Below, in pieces: positions 28,666 through 37,094 of a stretch of DNA of 64,000 nucleotides. Positions within the stretch are counted from its first letter, which is position 1. Every line of letters begins with the position of its first letter. A program made the position numbers and the translations under genes. The notes below the pieces were generated by a model. It was given only the letters and a program-made list of their open reading frames with translations, did not search any database and had not been told where the DNA came from. The stretch covers positions 186,001 to 250,000 of the forward strand of contig CBIHRS010000002.1 of the NCBI GenBank assembly GCA_966212505.1, in the 5' to 3' direction. This stretch comes from CAMLIZ01 sp966212505. GTDB lineage: Bacteria > Pseudomonadota > Gammaproteobacteria > Burkholderiales > Burkholderiaceae_C.

Positions 28666-29330
28666 GCCCGCGCCTTGCCTGTCGTCTCGCTTCGGCGCTT
28701 GGCCTGGCCGCGATGCTGGCCGGCTGCGGCGGCACCGTGCCGCCCGCGTGGCAGACCAACGCCAAGGCCTCGCTGGAGCATGCGGCCGCGGCCTATCTCG
28801 AGGGCGACACCCGCATGGAAGCCGCCGAGTTCAAGGTGGCGCGCAGCGAGCTGTCGCGCACCGGCCGGCTCGACCTGCTTGCGCGGGCCGAGCTGATGCG
28901 CTGCGCCGCCCACGTGGCCTCGCTGGTGTTCGAGCCTTGCGAAGGCTTCGAGGCGCTGCGCGCCGATGCGGCACCGGCCGAGCAGGCCTATGCCGACTAC
29001 CTCGCAGGCCGGCTGCAGCCACGCGATGCCGAGCTGCTGCCCGAAGCCCAGCGCAATGCGGCGCGTGCCGGCGACCAGGCCGATGCCGCGGTGCAGGCGA
29101 TCGCCGATCCGTTCTCGAAGCTGGTGGCCGCCGGCGTGCTGTTCCAGATCGGCCGCGCGAGCCCCGCGGTGATCGGCCAGGCGATCGACGCGGCTTCGTC
29201 GCAGGGCTGGCGCCGGCCGCTGCTGGCGTGGCTCAACGTGCAGCTGCTGCGGGTGCAGAAGGCGGGTGATGAAGCCGAGGCTGAGCGGCTGCGCCGCCGC
29301 ATCGCGATCGTGCAGGGGGGAGGGCGCTGA
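28662..29330 (+). CDS. Lipoprotein of the MlaE/MCE operon, function unknown
   Basis: Predicted 222 residues. The lipobox L-A-G-C (Cys22) predicts membrane anchoring. The rest is almost entirely alpha-helical and Ala/Glu/Arg-rich with two or three TPR-like helix pairs. It lacks the sequence signature of PqiC/YmbA auxiliary lipoproteins that I would expect at this position. The ATGA overlap with the MCE gene puts it in the same translational unit, so it is probably a structural or outer-membrane partner of the lipid transporter. Two cysteines in the mature part (M-R-C-A-A, E-P-C-E) may form a disulfide. Confidence 0.8.
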   Translation: MSPRLACRLASALGLAAMLAGCGGTVPPAWQTNAKASLEHAAAAYLEGDTRMEAAEFKVARSELSRTGRLDLLARAELMRCAAHVASLVFEPCEGFEALRADAAPAEQAYADYLAGRLQPRDAELLPEAQRNAARAGDQADAAVQAIADPFSKLVAAGVLFQIGRASPAVIGQAIDAASSQGWRRPLLAWLNVQLLRVQKAGDEAEAERLRRRIAIVQGGGR

Positions 29331-29332
29331 GC

Positions 29333-30292
29333 ATGCGCCGCATCGACGTCTGCAACGGCGATGCGGACGGCCTGTGCGCGCTGGTGCAATGGCGGCTCGA
29401 GACGCCGGCCGAGGCGGTGCTGGTCACCGGCCTCAAGCGCGAGATCGCGCTGCTGGAGCGCGTGCAGGCCGAGGCCGGCGACGAAGTGCTGGTGTGCGAC
29501 ATCTCGATGCAGCGCAACCTGGCGGCGTTGCAGCGGCTGCTCGCGGCGGGCGCGCAGGTGCGCTACTTCGACCACCACATGGTCGACGCGGTGCCGGAGC
29601 ACCTGCGGCTGCAGGCGCTGATCGACACGCGGCCCACCGTGTGCACTAGCCTGCTGGTCGACCGTGCGCTGAAGGGCCGGCAGCGCGCCTGGGCGCTGGT
29701 GGGCGCCTATGGCGACAACCTCGCGCAGGTGGCCAATGCGCTCGCCGAGGCCGCTGGCTACACCGCGGCACAGCGCGATCGACTGCGTACGCTGGGCGAG
29801 GCGATCAACTACAACGCCTACGGCGAGCAGCCGGAGGATGTGCACATAGCGCCGGCCGAGCTGTATCGCATCCTGCTGCGCTATCGCGACCCGCTCCAGC
29901 TGATCGCGCAGGAGCCGGTAGCCGCCGAGCTGCAGGCGCTGCGCGACGCCGACCTGCGGCGGGCGCATGCGGTGCCGGCACATTGGCAAGGCGAGGGCGG
30001 CACGGTGCTGCTGCTGCCCGACGCGGCATGGAGCCGGCGCGTGGCCGGCAGCTTCGCCAACGAACTGGCCCGCGGTGAACCGGCGCGTGCGCATGCGGTG
30101 CTGGTGGCCGATGCGCGCGGCGGCTATCGCGCCAGCATCCGGGCGCCGCTGCAGGCGCCGGCCGGCGCGCATGGGCTGTGCGCCTGCTTCGGCGGGGCCG
30201 GTCGCGCGGGCGCCGCGGGCATCGATCACCTGCCGGCCGCCGAGCTGCCGGCCTTCGTCCAGGCGTTCTCCACTTGCCGCTGGGGTCGATAG
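29333..30292 (+). CDS. DHH-family phosphoesterase-like protein
   Basis: Predicted 319 residues. The N-terminus has N-G-D-A-D-G-L-C-A-L, then V-C-D-I-S-M and the D-H-H-M-V-D motif, the metal-binding signatures of the DHH phosphoesterase superfamily (RecJ, NrnA, exopolyphosphatases). The C-terminal glycine-rich C-F-G-G-A-G-R-A-G-A-A-G segment corresponds to the DHHA1 substrate-binding motif. It would hydrolyse a phosphodiester or phosphoanhydride; whether the substrate is nanoRNA, cyclic dinucleotide-derived pGpG or polyphosphate is not decidable. It follows the lipoprotein gene by 2 bp. A pGpG-cleaving role would fit the c-di-GMP gene upstream but is speculative. Confidence 0.82.
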   Translation: MRRIDVCNGDADGLCALVQWRLETPAEAVLVTGLKREIALLERVQAEAGDEVLVCDISMQRNLAALQRLLAAGAQVRYFDHHMVDAVPEHLRLQALIDTRPTVCTSLLVDRALKGRQRAWALVGAYGDNLAQVANALAEAAGYTAAQRDRLRTLGEAINYNAYGEQPEDVHIAPAELYRILLRYRDPLQLIAQEPVAAELQALRDADLRRAHAVPAHWQGEGGTVLLLPDAAWSRRVAGSFANELARGEPARAHAVLVADARGGYRASIRAPLQAPAGAHGLCACFGGAGRAGAAGIDHLPAAELPAFVQAFSTCRWGR

Positions 30293-30361
30293 CCCCAGCG
30301 CGGCCCGGTCTGTCGCGGCTGTCCGATACTCGATCGGACCCCATCGCCGAGAGAGGATGCA

Positions 30362-31414
30362 ATGACCGCCGCCAACCGCCTGAGAGACCTGCTCGAGGTC
30401 GACCTGCCCATCATCCAGGCGCCGCTGGCCGGCGTGCAGGGCAGTGCGCTGGCAGGTGCGGTCATCGGTGCCGGCGGCGTCGGCTCGCTGCCTTGCGCGA
30501 TGCTGAGCGTCGACGCCCTGCGCAAGGAGCTGGCCGCGATCCGCAGCCTGGCGAAGGGGCCGGTCAACGTGAACTTCTTCTGCCACCAGCCGCCTCAGGT
30601 GGATGCCGAGCGCGAGGCCGCGTGGCGCTTGGCGCTGAAGCCCTACTACGACGAGCTGGGCATCGCCGCCGATTCAGCCGCCGGCGGCCCGCTGCGCGCG
30701 CCTTTCAATGCCGAGATGGCCGATGCGCTGGCCGAGTTCGAGCCCGAGGTGGTGAGCTTCCATTTCGGCCTGCCGGATGAGGCGCTGGTGGCCAGGGTGC
30801 GCCGGTGGGGCGCGAAGGTGCTGGCCTCGGCCACCACGGTCGACGAAGGGCTGTGGCTGGCGGCGCGCGGTGTCGATGCGGTGATCGCGCAGGGCGTGGA
30901 GGCGGGTGGCCACCGTGGCATGTTCCTCAGCCACGACATCGGCACCCAGGTGGGCACGCTGCCGCTGACGCGGCAACTGGCCAAGCTGCTCGAGGTGCCG
31001 GTGATCGCGGCCGGCGGCATTGCCGATGCCGAGGGCGTGGCCGCCGTGCTGGCGCTGGGTGCTGCGGCTGCGCAGGTGGGCACGGCCTACATGCTGTGTC
31101 CCGAGGCGCTCACGAGCGCGGTGCACCGTGCGGCGTTGAAGAGCGACGCCGGCCGCGTCACTGCGCTCACCAACCTGTTCACCGGCCGGCCGGCGCGCGG
31201 CATCGTCAACCGCCTGATGCGCGATCTGGGTGCGATCAGCCCGCTGGCACCGGCCTTCCCGCTGGCGCCCGGCGCGCTGGCGCCGCTGCGCGCCAAGGCC
31301 GAAGCGCTGGGCCGCGGCGACTTCTCGCCGCTGTGGTCGGGGCAGGACACCAGCGGTTGCCGCGAGATACCGGCCGCGCAGCTCACGCGCGAGCTGGCCG
31401 CCGGCGCCGGCTGA
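30362..31414 (+). CDS. Nitronate monooxygenase (2-nitropropane dioxygenase family)
   Basis: Predicted 350 residues, normal for the family. The FMN-binding TIM-barrel features are P-I-I-Q-A-P-L-A-G at the N-terminus, A-Q-G-V-E-A-G-G-H-R-G carrying the catalytic-base His, V-I-A-A-G-G-I-A-D and A-A-A-A-Q-V-G-T-A-Y. These flavoenzymes oxidise alkyl nitronates such as the toxin propionate-3-nitronate. A GAGAGGA element at 30350-30356 serves the ATG at 30362. No obvious partner gene. Confidence 0.92.
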   Translation: MTAANRLRDLLEVDLPIIQAPLAGVQGSALAGAVIGAGGVGSLPCAMLSVDALRKELAAIRSLAKGPVNVNFFCHQPPQVDAEREAAWRLALKPYYDELGIAADSAAGGPLRAPFNAEMADALAEFEPEVVSFHFGLPDEALVARVRRWGAKVLASATTVDEGLWLAARGVDAVIAQGVEAGGHRGMFLSHDIGTQVGTLPLTRQLAKLLEVPVIAAGGIADAEGVAAVLALGAAAAQVGTAYMLCPEALTSAVHRAALKSDAGRVTALTNLFTGRPARGIVNRLMRDLGAISPLAPAFPLAPGALAPLRAKAEALGRGDFSPLWSGQDTSGCREIPAAQLTRELAAGAG

Positions 31415-31429
31415 GCCGCTTTCAGGCGC

Positions 31430-31942
31430 TCAAGGGAAGGCGGGAATGTGCGGCTCCACGCCTTCGAAGTGACCCTCGGCATGCCGCGATTGCAGCAGCG
31501 CCTCGATCTCCTCGATGCGTGAGCGCGGCACGTCGACCATCAGCAGGATCTGCCCCTGCGCGATGGCCTGCTCGAAGCGCTTGAGCCGACGGTTGGGTGC
31601 CGAGCTGCCCAGCATGCTCGACGACCATGCGCCGAACAGGCCGCCCACGATGCCCAGCACGCCGATCACGCCCCATTGAGGGCCGTCGCCGACGATCGGA
31701 TACATCGCCGCGGCGATGCCGGCGAGCATGCCGACCGCGCCGCCGATCAGCAGGCCCGACTGGGCCGCGGGGATCACGTCGGAGGTCTGCAGCACGTTGG
31801 CGGCATGCAGGCCCGACATGTCGGTGCCGTCGGCCGCCACGAAGTGGATGTGGCTGTCGGCGATCCGCGCGAGCAGCAGGTCGTCCATCGTCCGACGCGC
31901 ACTCAGCAGATCGGGCAGCAGCCAGTAGAGGCGTCTGCGCAT
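31430..31942 (-). CDS. DUF1269-like membrane protein
   Basis: Predicted 170 residues. A strong ribosome binding site (AAAGGAGGG) sits just before the ATG at 31942. Residues 5-60 form a soluble alpha/beta segment. Two glycine-rich membrane helices follow (about 70-120: G-L-L-I-G-G-A-V-G-M-L-A-G and V-I-G-V-L-G-I-V-G-G-L-F-G-A), then a short cytoplasmic tail ending I-P-A-F-P. The central Gly-rich hairpin resembles DUF1269/glycine-zipper stress proteins. No enzymatic function is visible. It is convergent with the nitronate monooxygenase gene and precedes nothing on its own strand, so is probably monocistronic. Confidence 0.75.
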   Translation of the reverse strand: MRRRLYWLLPDLLSARRTMDDLLLARIADSHIHFVAADGTDMSGLHAANVLQTSDVIPAAQSGLLIGGAVGMLAGIAAAMYPIVGDGPQWGVIGVLGIVGGLFGAWSSSMLGSSAPNRRLKRFEQAIAQGQILLMVDVPRSRIEEIEALLQSRHAEGHFEGVEPHIPAFP

Positions 31943-32034
31943 GGTGCCCTCCTTTACATCAGCGATGACAGGGCATGCGGTGCTGCTCTTGTACACCTGT
32001 TTCGCCGACGACAAAAGGCACGGAGTTCACAGGG

Positions 32035-32364
32035 TCAGCGCCGTGCCACGAGCAGGCCGATCAATACGCCCGCAGCCGCTGCGATGCCCATGGCGCCATA
32101 GGGGTGGCTCTGCACCGCCTGGTCGGCCTGCCTTGCTGCCTGGCGGGCGCGGTGCAGCGCGGTCTGCTCCAGGTCGTCGAGCTGCAGGCGCAGGCTGCGC
32201 AGCTGGTGCTCCATGCGCAGGCGGGCCTCGTCGAACTTCTGGTCGCCGGTGGTCACGGCCGACTTCAGCAGCTGGTCGGCCTCGTCGACCATGTGGCGCA
32301 GGCTTTCGGCGATGCGGTCCTTCGAGTTCGAAGGCGTGGCGGCGGTGCCGTTGGCGGTGCTCAT
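32035..32364 (-). CDS. DUF883/ElaB-YqjD-type membrane-anchored protein
   Basis: Predicted 109 residues. The chosen ATG at 32364 has a GAGGAG ribosome binding site; a longer upstream frame lacks one. The body is a charged helix (R-I-A-E-S-L-R-H-M-V-D-E-A-D through R-A-R-Q-A-A-R-Q-A-D), and the C-terminus is the diagnostic H-P-Y-G-A-M-G-I-A-A-A-A-G-V-L-I-G tail helix followed by A-R-R. In E. coli such proteins (YqjD, ElaB, YgaM) anchor stationary-phase ribosomes to the inner membrane. That role is inferred from family. Confidence 0.87.
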   Translation of the reverse strand: MSTANGTAATPSNSKDRIAESLRHMVDEADQLLKSAVTTGDQKFDEARLRMEHQLRSLRLQLDDLEQTALHRARQAARQADQAVQSHPYGAMGIAAAAGVLIGLLVARR

Positions 32365-32448
32365 GGTGAAACTCCTCGGGGGTGGAATGAGAAGACCACT
32401 GTAGGAAGCGCGGCCGTCACGGCATTGCGCTGCATCAATCCACCCGAC

Positions 32449-32466
32449 GGTTGCGGCGCCGCAACC
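32449..32466. repeat. Perfect 18-bp palindrome in a divergent promoter region
   Basis: GGTTGCGGC followed directly by GCCGCAACC, 9-bp arms without spacer. It lies between the DUF883-type gene (start 32364) and the kinase fusion gene (start 32499). There is no T-tract, so it is not a terminator; it may be an operator. Confidence 0.5.
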
Positions 32467-32498
32467 ACAGGCCGCCGCCATGGCGCAGACTTCGGCCC

Positions 32499-34046
32499 AT
32501 GGTTTCGCCCGCTGCTGCTTCCTCTCCGATCGACCGCAGCCTCGTCCGCGCGCTGCGAGCCGGGCTCGAGGCCGAGACCGGTGCGCCGGTGGTGCTGAAG
32601 GAAACGCACATCTCGTGGGTGCTGCTCACGCAGCGCCATGCCTACAAGCTGAAGCGCCCGGTCCGCCTGCCGTTCCTCGACTTCAGCACGCTGGCCGCGC
32701 GCCGCCACTTCTGCGAAGAAGAGCTGCGGCTCAACCGGCGGCTCGCGCCCGGGCTCTACCTCGAGGTGGTGCCCGTGTGCGGCACGCCGCAGGCACCGGT
32801 ACTGGGCGGCGATGGCGAGCCGATCGACTATGCGGTGTGCATGCAGCGCTTTGCTGAAGACGATCAGTTGGACCGCAGGCTGGCGGCGGGCCGACTGGTG
32901 CCGGCCGATATCGACCAGCTCGCGCAGCGGCTCGCGGCGTTCCATCGTGCAGCACCCGTGGCGCCGCCGGCCTCGCCCTGGGGCATGCCCGAGCAGGTGC
33001 TGCAGCCGGTGCTGGATGTGCTCACGCAACTGCAGGCGGGCAGCGCCGACCGGCTGGTGCAGTTGCGCGGCTGGGTGGGCGAGCAGGCGCGGGCCTTGCG
33101 GCCGGTGTGGCTGGCACGCCGGCGCGAAGGTCGGGTGCGCGAATGCCACGGCGACCTGCACCTGGCCAACACGGTGAAGCTGGGCGACGAGGTCACCGCG
33201 TTCGACTGCATCGAGTTCGACCCCGCGCTGCGCTGGATCGACGTGATGGGCGACATCGCCTTCATGACGATGGACCTGCACGCCCATGAGTGCAGCGGCC
33301 TGGCCTGGCGCTTCCTCGATGGCTGGCTGCAGCACAGCGGCGACCATGCCGGCCTGCGCGTGCTGCGCTTCTACGAGGTGTACCGCGCGCTGGTGCGCAG
33401 CCTCGTCGGCCGCATCCGCTCGGCCGAACCCGGCGCGCCCTCGCGCGAGCCCGCGCCCGACTACCTGGGCTGCGCACTGCGGCTGATGCACGACGACCAG
33501 CACGCCCGGCTGTTGATCACCTGCGGTGTCTCCGGCTCCGGCAAGTCGACGCTGGCCGCGCAGCTGCTGGAAGCGGCCGGCGCCATCCGCCTGCGATCCG
33601 ACGTGGAACGCAAGCGCCTGTTCGGGCTGGCTGCGCTGCAGCGCTCGGCCGGGCAAGCGACCGACATCTACACCCCCGAGGCCACGCGCCGCACCTTCGA
33701 CCACCTGGCCGAGCGCGCGCGCGAGGCCCTGGTGGCGGGCTACCCGGTGATCGTTGACGCGGCCTTCCTGCGGCGCGACGAGCGGCTGCGCTTTCGTGCG
33801 CTGGCGGTGGAGCTTGGCGTGCCGTTCACGATCCTGCATTGCCGCGCGGCCGATGCCGAGCTGGCTTCACGTGTCGCCCGTCGCGCCGCGGCCGGCACCG
33901 ATGCTTCGGAAGCCACGGTCGAGGTGCTGCAGCGCCAGCTGGGCTTTGCGGAGCCGCTGGCCGACGACGAGCGGGCCGTCACCCTCGAGGCCATGACCGA
34001 CCGGCCGGTGGACGTGGCCCGGCTCTGCGCGCGCTGGTTCGCCTGA
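32499..34046 (+). CDS. Bifunctional protein: aminoglycoside-phosphotransferase-like domain fused to P-loop kinase
   Basis: Predicted 515 residues. The N-terminal about 330 residues show a kinase-like APH fold with K-E-T-H-I-S, Y-K-L-K-R-P-V (putative ATP-contacting Lys), and catalytic C-H-G-D-L-H-L-A-N plus I-E-F-D-P as the metal-binding Asp. The C-terminal domain begins with Walker A G-V-S-G-S-G-K-S-T (about 343-351) and resembles the AAA_33/gluconate-kinase-like P-loop kinases, with R-S-D-V-E-R-K-R and I-V-D-A-A-F-L. This fusion is widespread in proteobacteria but its substrate is unknown. It is unlikely to be an antibiotic-resistance enzyme. Confidence 0.88.
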   Translation: MVSPAAASSPIDRSLVRALRAGLEAETGAPVVLKETHISWVLLTQRHAYKLKRPVRLPFLDFSTLAARRHFCEEELRLNRRLAPGLYLEVVPVCGTPQAPVLGGDGEPIDYAVCMQRFAEDDQLDRRLAAGRLVPADIDQLAQRLAAFHRAAPVAPPASPWGMPEQVLQPVLDVLTQLQAGSADRLVQLRGWVGEQARALRPVWLARRREGRVRECHGDLHLANTVKLGDEVTAFDCIEFDPALRWIDVMGDIAFMTMDLHAHECSGLAWRFLDGWLQHSGDHAGLRVLRFYEVYRALVRSLVGRIRSAEPGAPSREPAPDYLGCALRLMHDDQHARLLITCGVSGSGKSTLAAQLLEAAGAIRLRSDVERKRLFGLAALQRSAGQATDIYTPEATRRTFDHLAERAREALVAGYPVIVDAAFLRRDERLRFRALAVELGVPFTILHCRAADAELASRVARRAAAGTDASEATVEVLQRQLGFAEPLADDERAVTLEAMTDRPVDVARLCARWFA

Positions 34047-34057
34047 GCGCGGGCCGA

Positions 34058-36145
34058 TTACGCGGCCGGGGCCTTGCCCAGCAGCGCGCCTACCCGGTCG
34101 CAGATCTTCTGCAGCAAGACTTCGTCGTAAGGCAGCCACGGCACGGCGCCCAACGTGGCGCCTGCGTCCGGCCCATCGAGCTCGACCGGCGCGCCGTCCT
34201 TCGTGACCCGCGCCGTCGCCAGGTGAACCGCATAGGAGCCGACGCGCACATGGCGCGCTTCGAGGCTCATGCGGCCATCGGCCACCTGGGCCGCGAACAC
34301 CAGGGCCAGCACGCGCCGGCGCATCTCGGCCATCGCGCCCAGGCCCAGCCCAGCCAGTTGCTGGTGGCGCTCCCAGTGGGCGAAGGGTTCGTCTTCCAAT
34401 GCGAAGCCGGTGGCGCTGACCAGCAGGTCGACGGCACGGCAGGCTTCCGAATGGACGACGGGCGGCACGTCGCGCAGCGCGATCGGCTGCCAGCGGCGGC
34501 CGTCCCGCACCGAGAACGCCAAGCTCGTGCTCGTGATCGAGCCTTCCAGCCCGGGATACAGCCCGGAGTCCGGGCAGAACACCGCACGGATCTCGCCGAA
34601 GCGCCTGACCAGGCCTTCGTACCGGTCGATGCGCCAGCCTTCGCGCCGTGCCAGCCCGATCAGAGGACGGATCGACAGGGCATGGCCCGCGAAGGCGTCG
34701 CTGCGGCTCGACTCACCGGCATCCGACGCGGGCGGGTAGTGCTCGCGGAACACCTGCCGCAGCGGCTGGCGCAGGCGCAGCCGGTTCAGCTGGGCCTGCC
34801 AGGCCTCGCGTTCGGCCGCATCGCCATGCAGCGGATGCCACAGCGTGATGGTGGCGCCGGAAGGGATCTCGACGGCCCGTCCCTCGGCGTCCGAGGCCTG
34901 TCCCTTCGAATCGAACATGAAGCTGTGGCGCACGCCGTCGTGCAGGTGGGCATTCCACACCAGCGTGCGCGTGAGCGGGGCGCCGCCTGGCGAATCGGCG
35001 AGCAGGGCGAGCCATTCGTCGCGGCCCAGCGCCATGCCGCGGCAGAAGCCCGCTTCGAGGCAGGTGGCGAGCAGGGCCTGTCGCTGCTTGTCCGGCTTGC
35101 CGGCGGTGGCCAGGCGCAGGGCGGTCTCGGGCCGCTCGGCCAAAGCGCGCTCGGCCGGCTTGAGGTTGCGCGCGAGCTTCTTCTCGATGCCGGCATGCCG
35201 CACGACCTGGAGCGCCTCGCGCAGCGCCTGCACGCTCTCGGGCGTGGGCACGCCTTCGATCGAATGGCCGAGCGCGATCGCGAGTGATTGCGAGGGCAGG
35301 GTCTTGGCGCTGGTCGGCGCCACGCAGACCTTGGGCATCAAGCGCTGGATCACGGCGCCGAGCCAGGGCTCGTCGCGCAGCGAGGCCACGCGCATCGCAC
35401 GGGCGATCACCATCGGCTCCTGTCCGGGGAATGCGGCATCGGCCTGGTAGGGAATCCGGCCCGCATGGATATCGTCGACATGATCGGCGGCACGGTTCAA
35501 CGCATGGCGGGCGAACTCGATGTAGCACGGCTCGTCGCTCAGCGCGATCGCCGGATCCTGCCGCTCGTCGTCCTTCGGCCAGTAGTAGCCGTACAGGTCG
35601 TCGGCCAGCGCATGCAGGGCCGCGGGGCTCAACTCGGGCAGCAGGTCGAACTCCTGCAGCACCAGCGGCGAAGCCGCATGGGCGTCGTGGACCTGCCGCC
35701 GCACCTCCGCCTGCAGCGCGGGATCGACATGGCGCGCGAGCAGGAAGGCCTGGTAGCGATGCTCGGCCCATGCGGCGGGTTCGCCGAGGATGCGGCGCAG
35801 CTCCGCTGCCAGGCCGGCCGGCGGCGGGCCGCTCAGATAGGTGAGGGTGGTGATGGCCCACCCCAGCGCCTTCTCCGGAATCGTCTGGAAGACCTGGAGC
35901 GCGTTGTGTTGCGTCAGCACCGGCGCCCGGCCGAGCTGCCGGGCCTGGTCGAACACGGCCATCGCCACTGCGTGGGTGGCCGGGCGCGTCTCGCGCTGTT
36001 CGCGGGCCCGCTGCATCGGCCCCCAGAGCTCGCCGAGCTCATGCGGCGTGAGCACCGAGATGTCGATGGGGGCGCCGGTGAAGCGGGGATGATCGGGCTC
36101 GGCGCCGGTCAGGCGGGCCAGCAACTGGGTGGCGATCGGGGACAT
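34058..36145 (-). CDS. DUF4132 domain protein
   Basis: Predicted 695 residues. The N-terminal two thirds are alpha-helical and repeat-like (HEAT-like impression). The C-terminal part holds the DUF4132 signature region, with L-R-Q-P-L-R-Q-V-F-R-E-H-Y, A-F-S-V-R-D-G-R-R-W-Q-P and D-V-P-P-V-V-H-S-E. The family includes E. coli MolR/YehI-like proteins of unknown biochemical function. It is convergent with the kinase fusion (11 bp apart) and divergent from the YCII gene at 36231. Confidence 0.87.
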   Translation of the reverse strand: MSPIATQLLARLTGAEPDHPRFTGAPIDISVLTPHELGELWGPMQRAREQRETRPATHAVAMAVFDQARQLGRAPVLTQHNALQVFQTIPEKALGWAITTLTYLSGPPPAGLAAELRRILGEPAAWAEHRYQAFLLARHVDPALQAEVRRQVHDAHAASPLVLQEFDLLPELSPAALHALADDLYGYYWPKDDERQDPAIALSDEPCYIEFARHALNRAADHVDDIHAGRIPYQADAAFPGQEPMVIARAMRVASLRDEPWLGAVIQRLMPKVCVAPTSAKTLPSQSLAIALGHSIEGVPTPESVQALREALQVVRHAGIEKKLARNLKPAERALAERPETALRLATAGKPDKQRQALLATCLEAGFCRGMALGRDEWLALLADSPGGAPLTRTLVWNAHLHDGVRHSFMFDSKGQASDAEGRAVEIPSGATITLWHPLHGDAAEREAWQAQLNRLRLRQPLRQVFREHYPPASDAGESSRSDAFAGHALSIRPLIGLARREGWRIDRYEGLVRRFGEIRAVFCPDSGLYPGLEGSITSTSLAFSVRDGRRWQPIALRDVPPVVHSEACRAVDLLVSATGFALEDEPFAHWERHQQLAGLGLGAMAEMRRRVLALVFAAQVADGRMSLEARHVRVGSYAVHLATARVTKDGAPVELDGPDAGATLGAVPWLPYDEVLLQKICDRVGALLGKAPAA

Positions 36146-36230
36146 GGCGCGGCAATGCTAGCAAGCGGCCCATGCATGCTTAAATCGCCGCTCCATCGCC
36201 TCCATCCAACCTCGAAAGCGCAGGTCTGTC

Positions 36231-36587
36231 ATGTCGTACATGTTGCTGATCGTCGAGCCGCTGGGCCAGCGGGAAGCCCGCACCGAAGCTGAAGGCCGCG
36301 AGGCTTACGCGAGCATGGTCCGCTTCGGCCAGGGCCTGCAGGAGCAGGGCCTGCTGCTGGGCATGGAATCGCTGAAGTCGCATGCCGACGCGGCCCGCGT
36401 GACAGTGCGCAACGGCAAGGCGCAGGTGCTCGACGGCCCCTTCGCCGAGGCCAAGGAAATGATCGGCGGCTTCTTCCTGCTGAACTGCAAGACGCGCGAC
36501 GAGGCGCTGGCCATCGCGCGCGAATGCCCGGCGGCGCAGTGGTGCACGGTGGAAGTGCGCTCGCTCGCACCCTGCTACGAGATCTAG
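36231..36587 (+). CDS. YCII/DGPF-domain protein, first copy
   Basis: Predicted 118 residues. The motif L-D-G-P-F-A-E-A-K-E gives the DGPF name and places it in the YciI-like dimeric alpha+beta-barrel family. DGPF proteins are the characteristic partners of ECF42 sigma factors, one of which is encoded at 38083. Biochemical activity is unknown; a ligand-sensing or catalytic role has been proposed for such proteins. I see no ECF42-type promoter before this copy, unlike the second copy. Confidence 0.9.
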   Translation: MSYMLLIVEPLGQREARTEAEGREAYASMVRFGQGLQEQGLLLGMESLKSHADAARVTVRNGKAQVLDGPFAEAKEMIGGFFLLNCKTRDEALAIARECPAAQWCTVEVRSLAPCYEI

Positions 36588-36609
36588 GGTTTGTACTGAT
36601 CTGTCGCGC

Positions 36610-36636
36610 TGTCGAATCCGCAGCGCGCCGCTCGTC
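36610..36636 (+). promoter_or_regulatory. Putative ECF42-type sigma promoter
   Basis: TGTCGA at 36610-36615, a 17-bp spacer and CGTC at 36633-36636 match the motif reported for ECF42 promoters (TGTCGA at -35, CG(A/T)C at -10). It is followed by an AAGGAG ribosome binding site at 36654-36659 and the ATG at 36667. It would drive the second YCII gene and the genes downstream including the sigma factor, giving autoregulation. Confidence 0.7.
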
Positions 36637-36666
36637 GTGAGAGTGTCCCCTTCAAGGAGAACGACG

Positions 36667-37083
36667 ATGCGATTCATGATCATGGTGCGGGCCAGCCGCA
36701 CGACCGAAGCGGGCGAGATGCCCGACGACGAACGCCTGATGGCGGCCATGGCCGATTACCACGAGCAGCTGGCCAAGGCTGGCGTGCTGCTGGATGCTTC
36801 GGGCCTGCAGCCCAGCGCCAAGGGCTGGCGCATCCGCTACTCCGGCGGCAAGCGCACGGTGATCGACGGCCCGTTCGCCGAGGCCAAGGAGCTGATCGCC
36901 GGCTACACGCTGATCCAGGTGCGCTCGCGCGACGAGGCGCTCGAATGGGCGCGCCGCTTCCCGGCGCCTTTCGGCGAACTGGCCGATGGCGAGATCGAGG
37001 TGCGGCAGCTCTATGAGCTCGATGATTTCACGCCCGGCGAATCGATCGAGCGCTTCCGCGAGATCGGCGTGGGCCAGCACTGA
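36667..37083 (+). CDS. YCII/DGPF-domain protein, second copy
   Basis: Predicted 138 residues. I-D-G-P-F-A-E-A-K-E-L is the DGPF motif, preceded by the conserved beta strand R-F-M-I-M-V-R-A. It is paralogous to the gene at 36231 but longer by a C-terminal extension (F-T-P-G-E-S-I-E-R-F). It is the first gene after the ECF42-type promoter and has a clean AAGGAG ribosome binding site, which fixes the ATG at 36667 rather than an upstream in-frame ATG at 36637 that lies inside the promoter. Confidence 0.92.
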   Translation: MRFMIMVRASRTTEAGEMPDDERLMAAMADYHEQLAKAGVLLDASGLQPSAKGWRIRYSGGKRTVIDGPFAEAKELIAGYTLIQVRSRDEALEWARRFPAPFGELADGEIEVRQLYELDDFTPGESIERFREIGVGQH

Positions 37084-37094
37084 AGGAGGCCACC

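Noticed and set aside
32499..33500. Reading the APH-like domain as an aminoglycoside resistance gene
   Set aside because: The domain is part of a chromosomal fusion with a P-loop kinase and lacks features of acquired resistance genes or mobile flanks.
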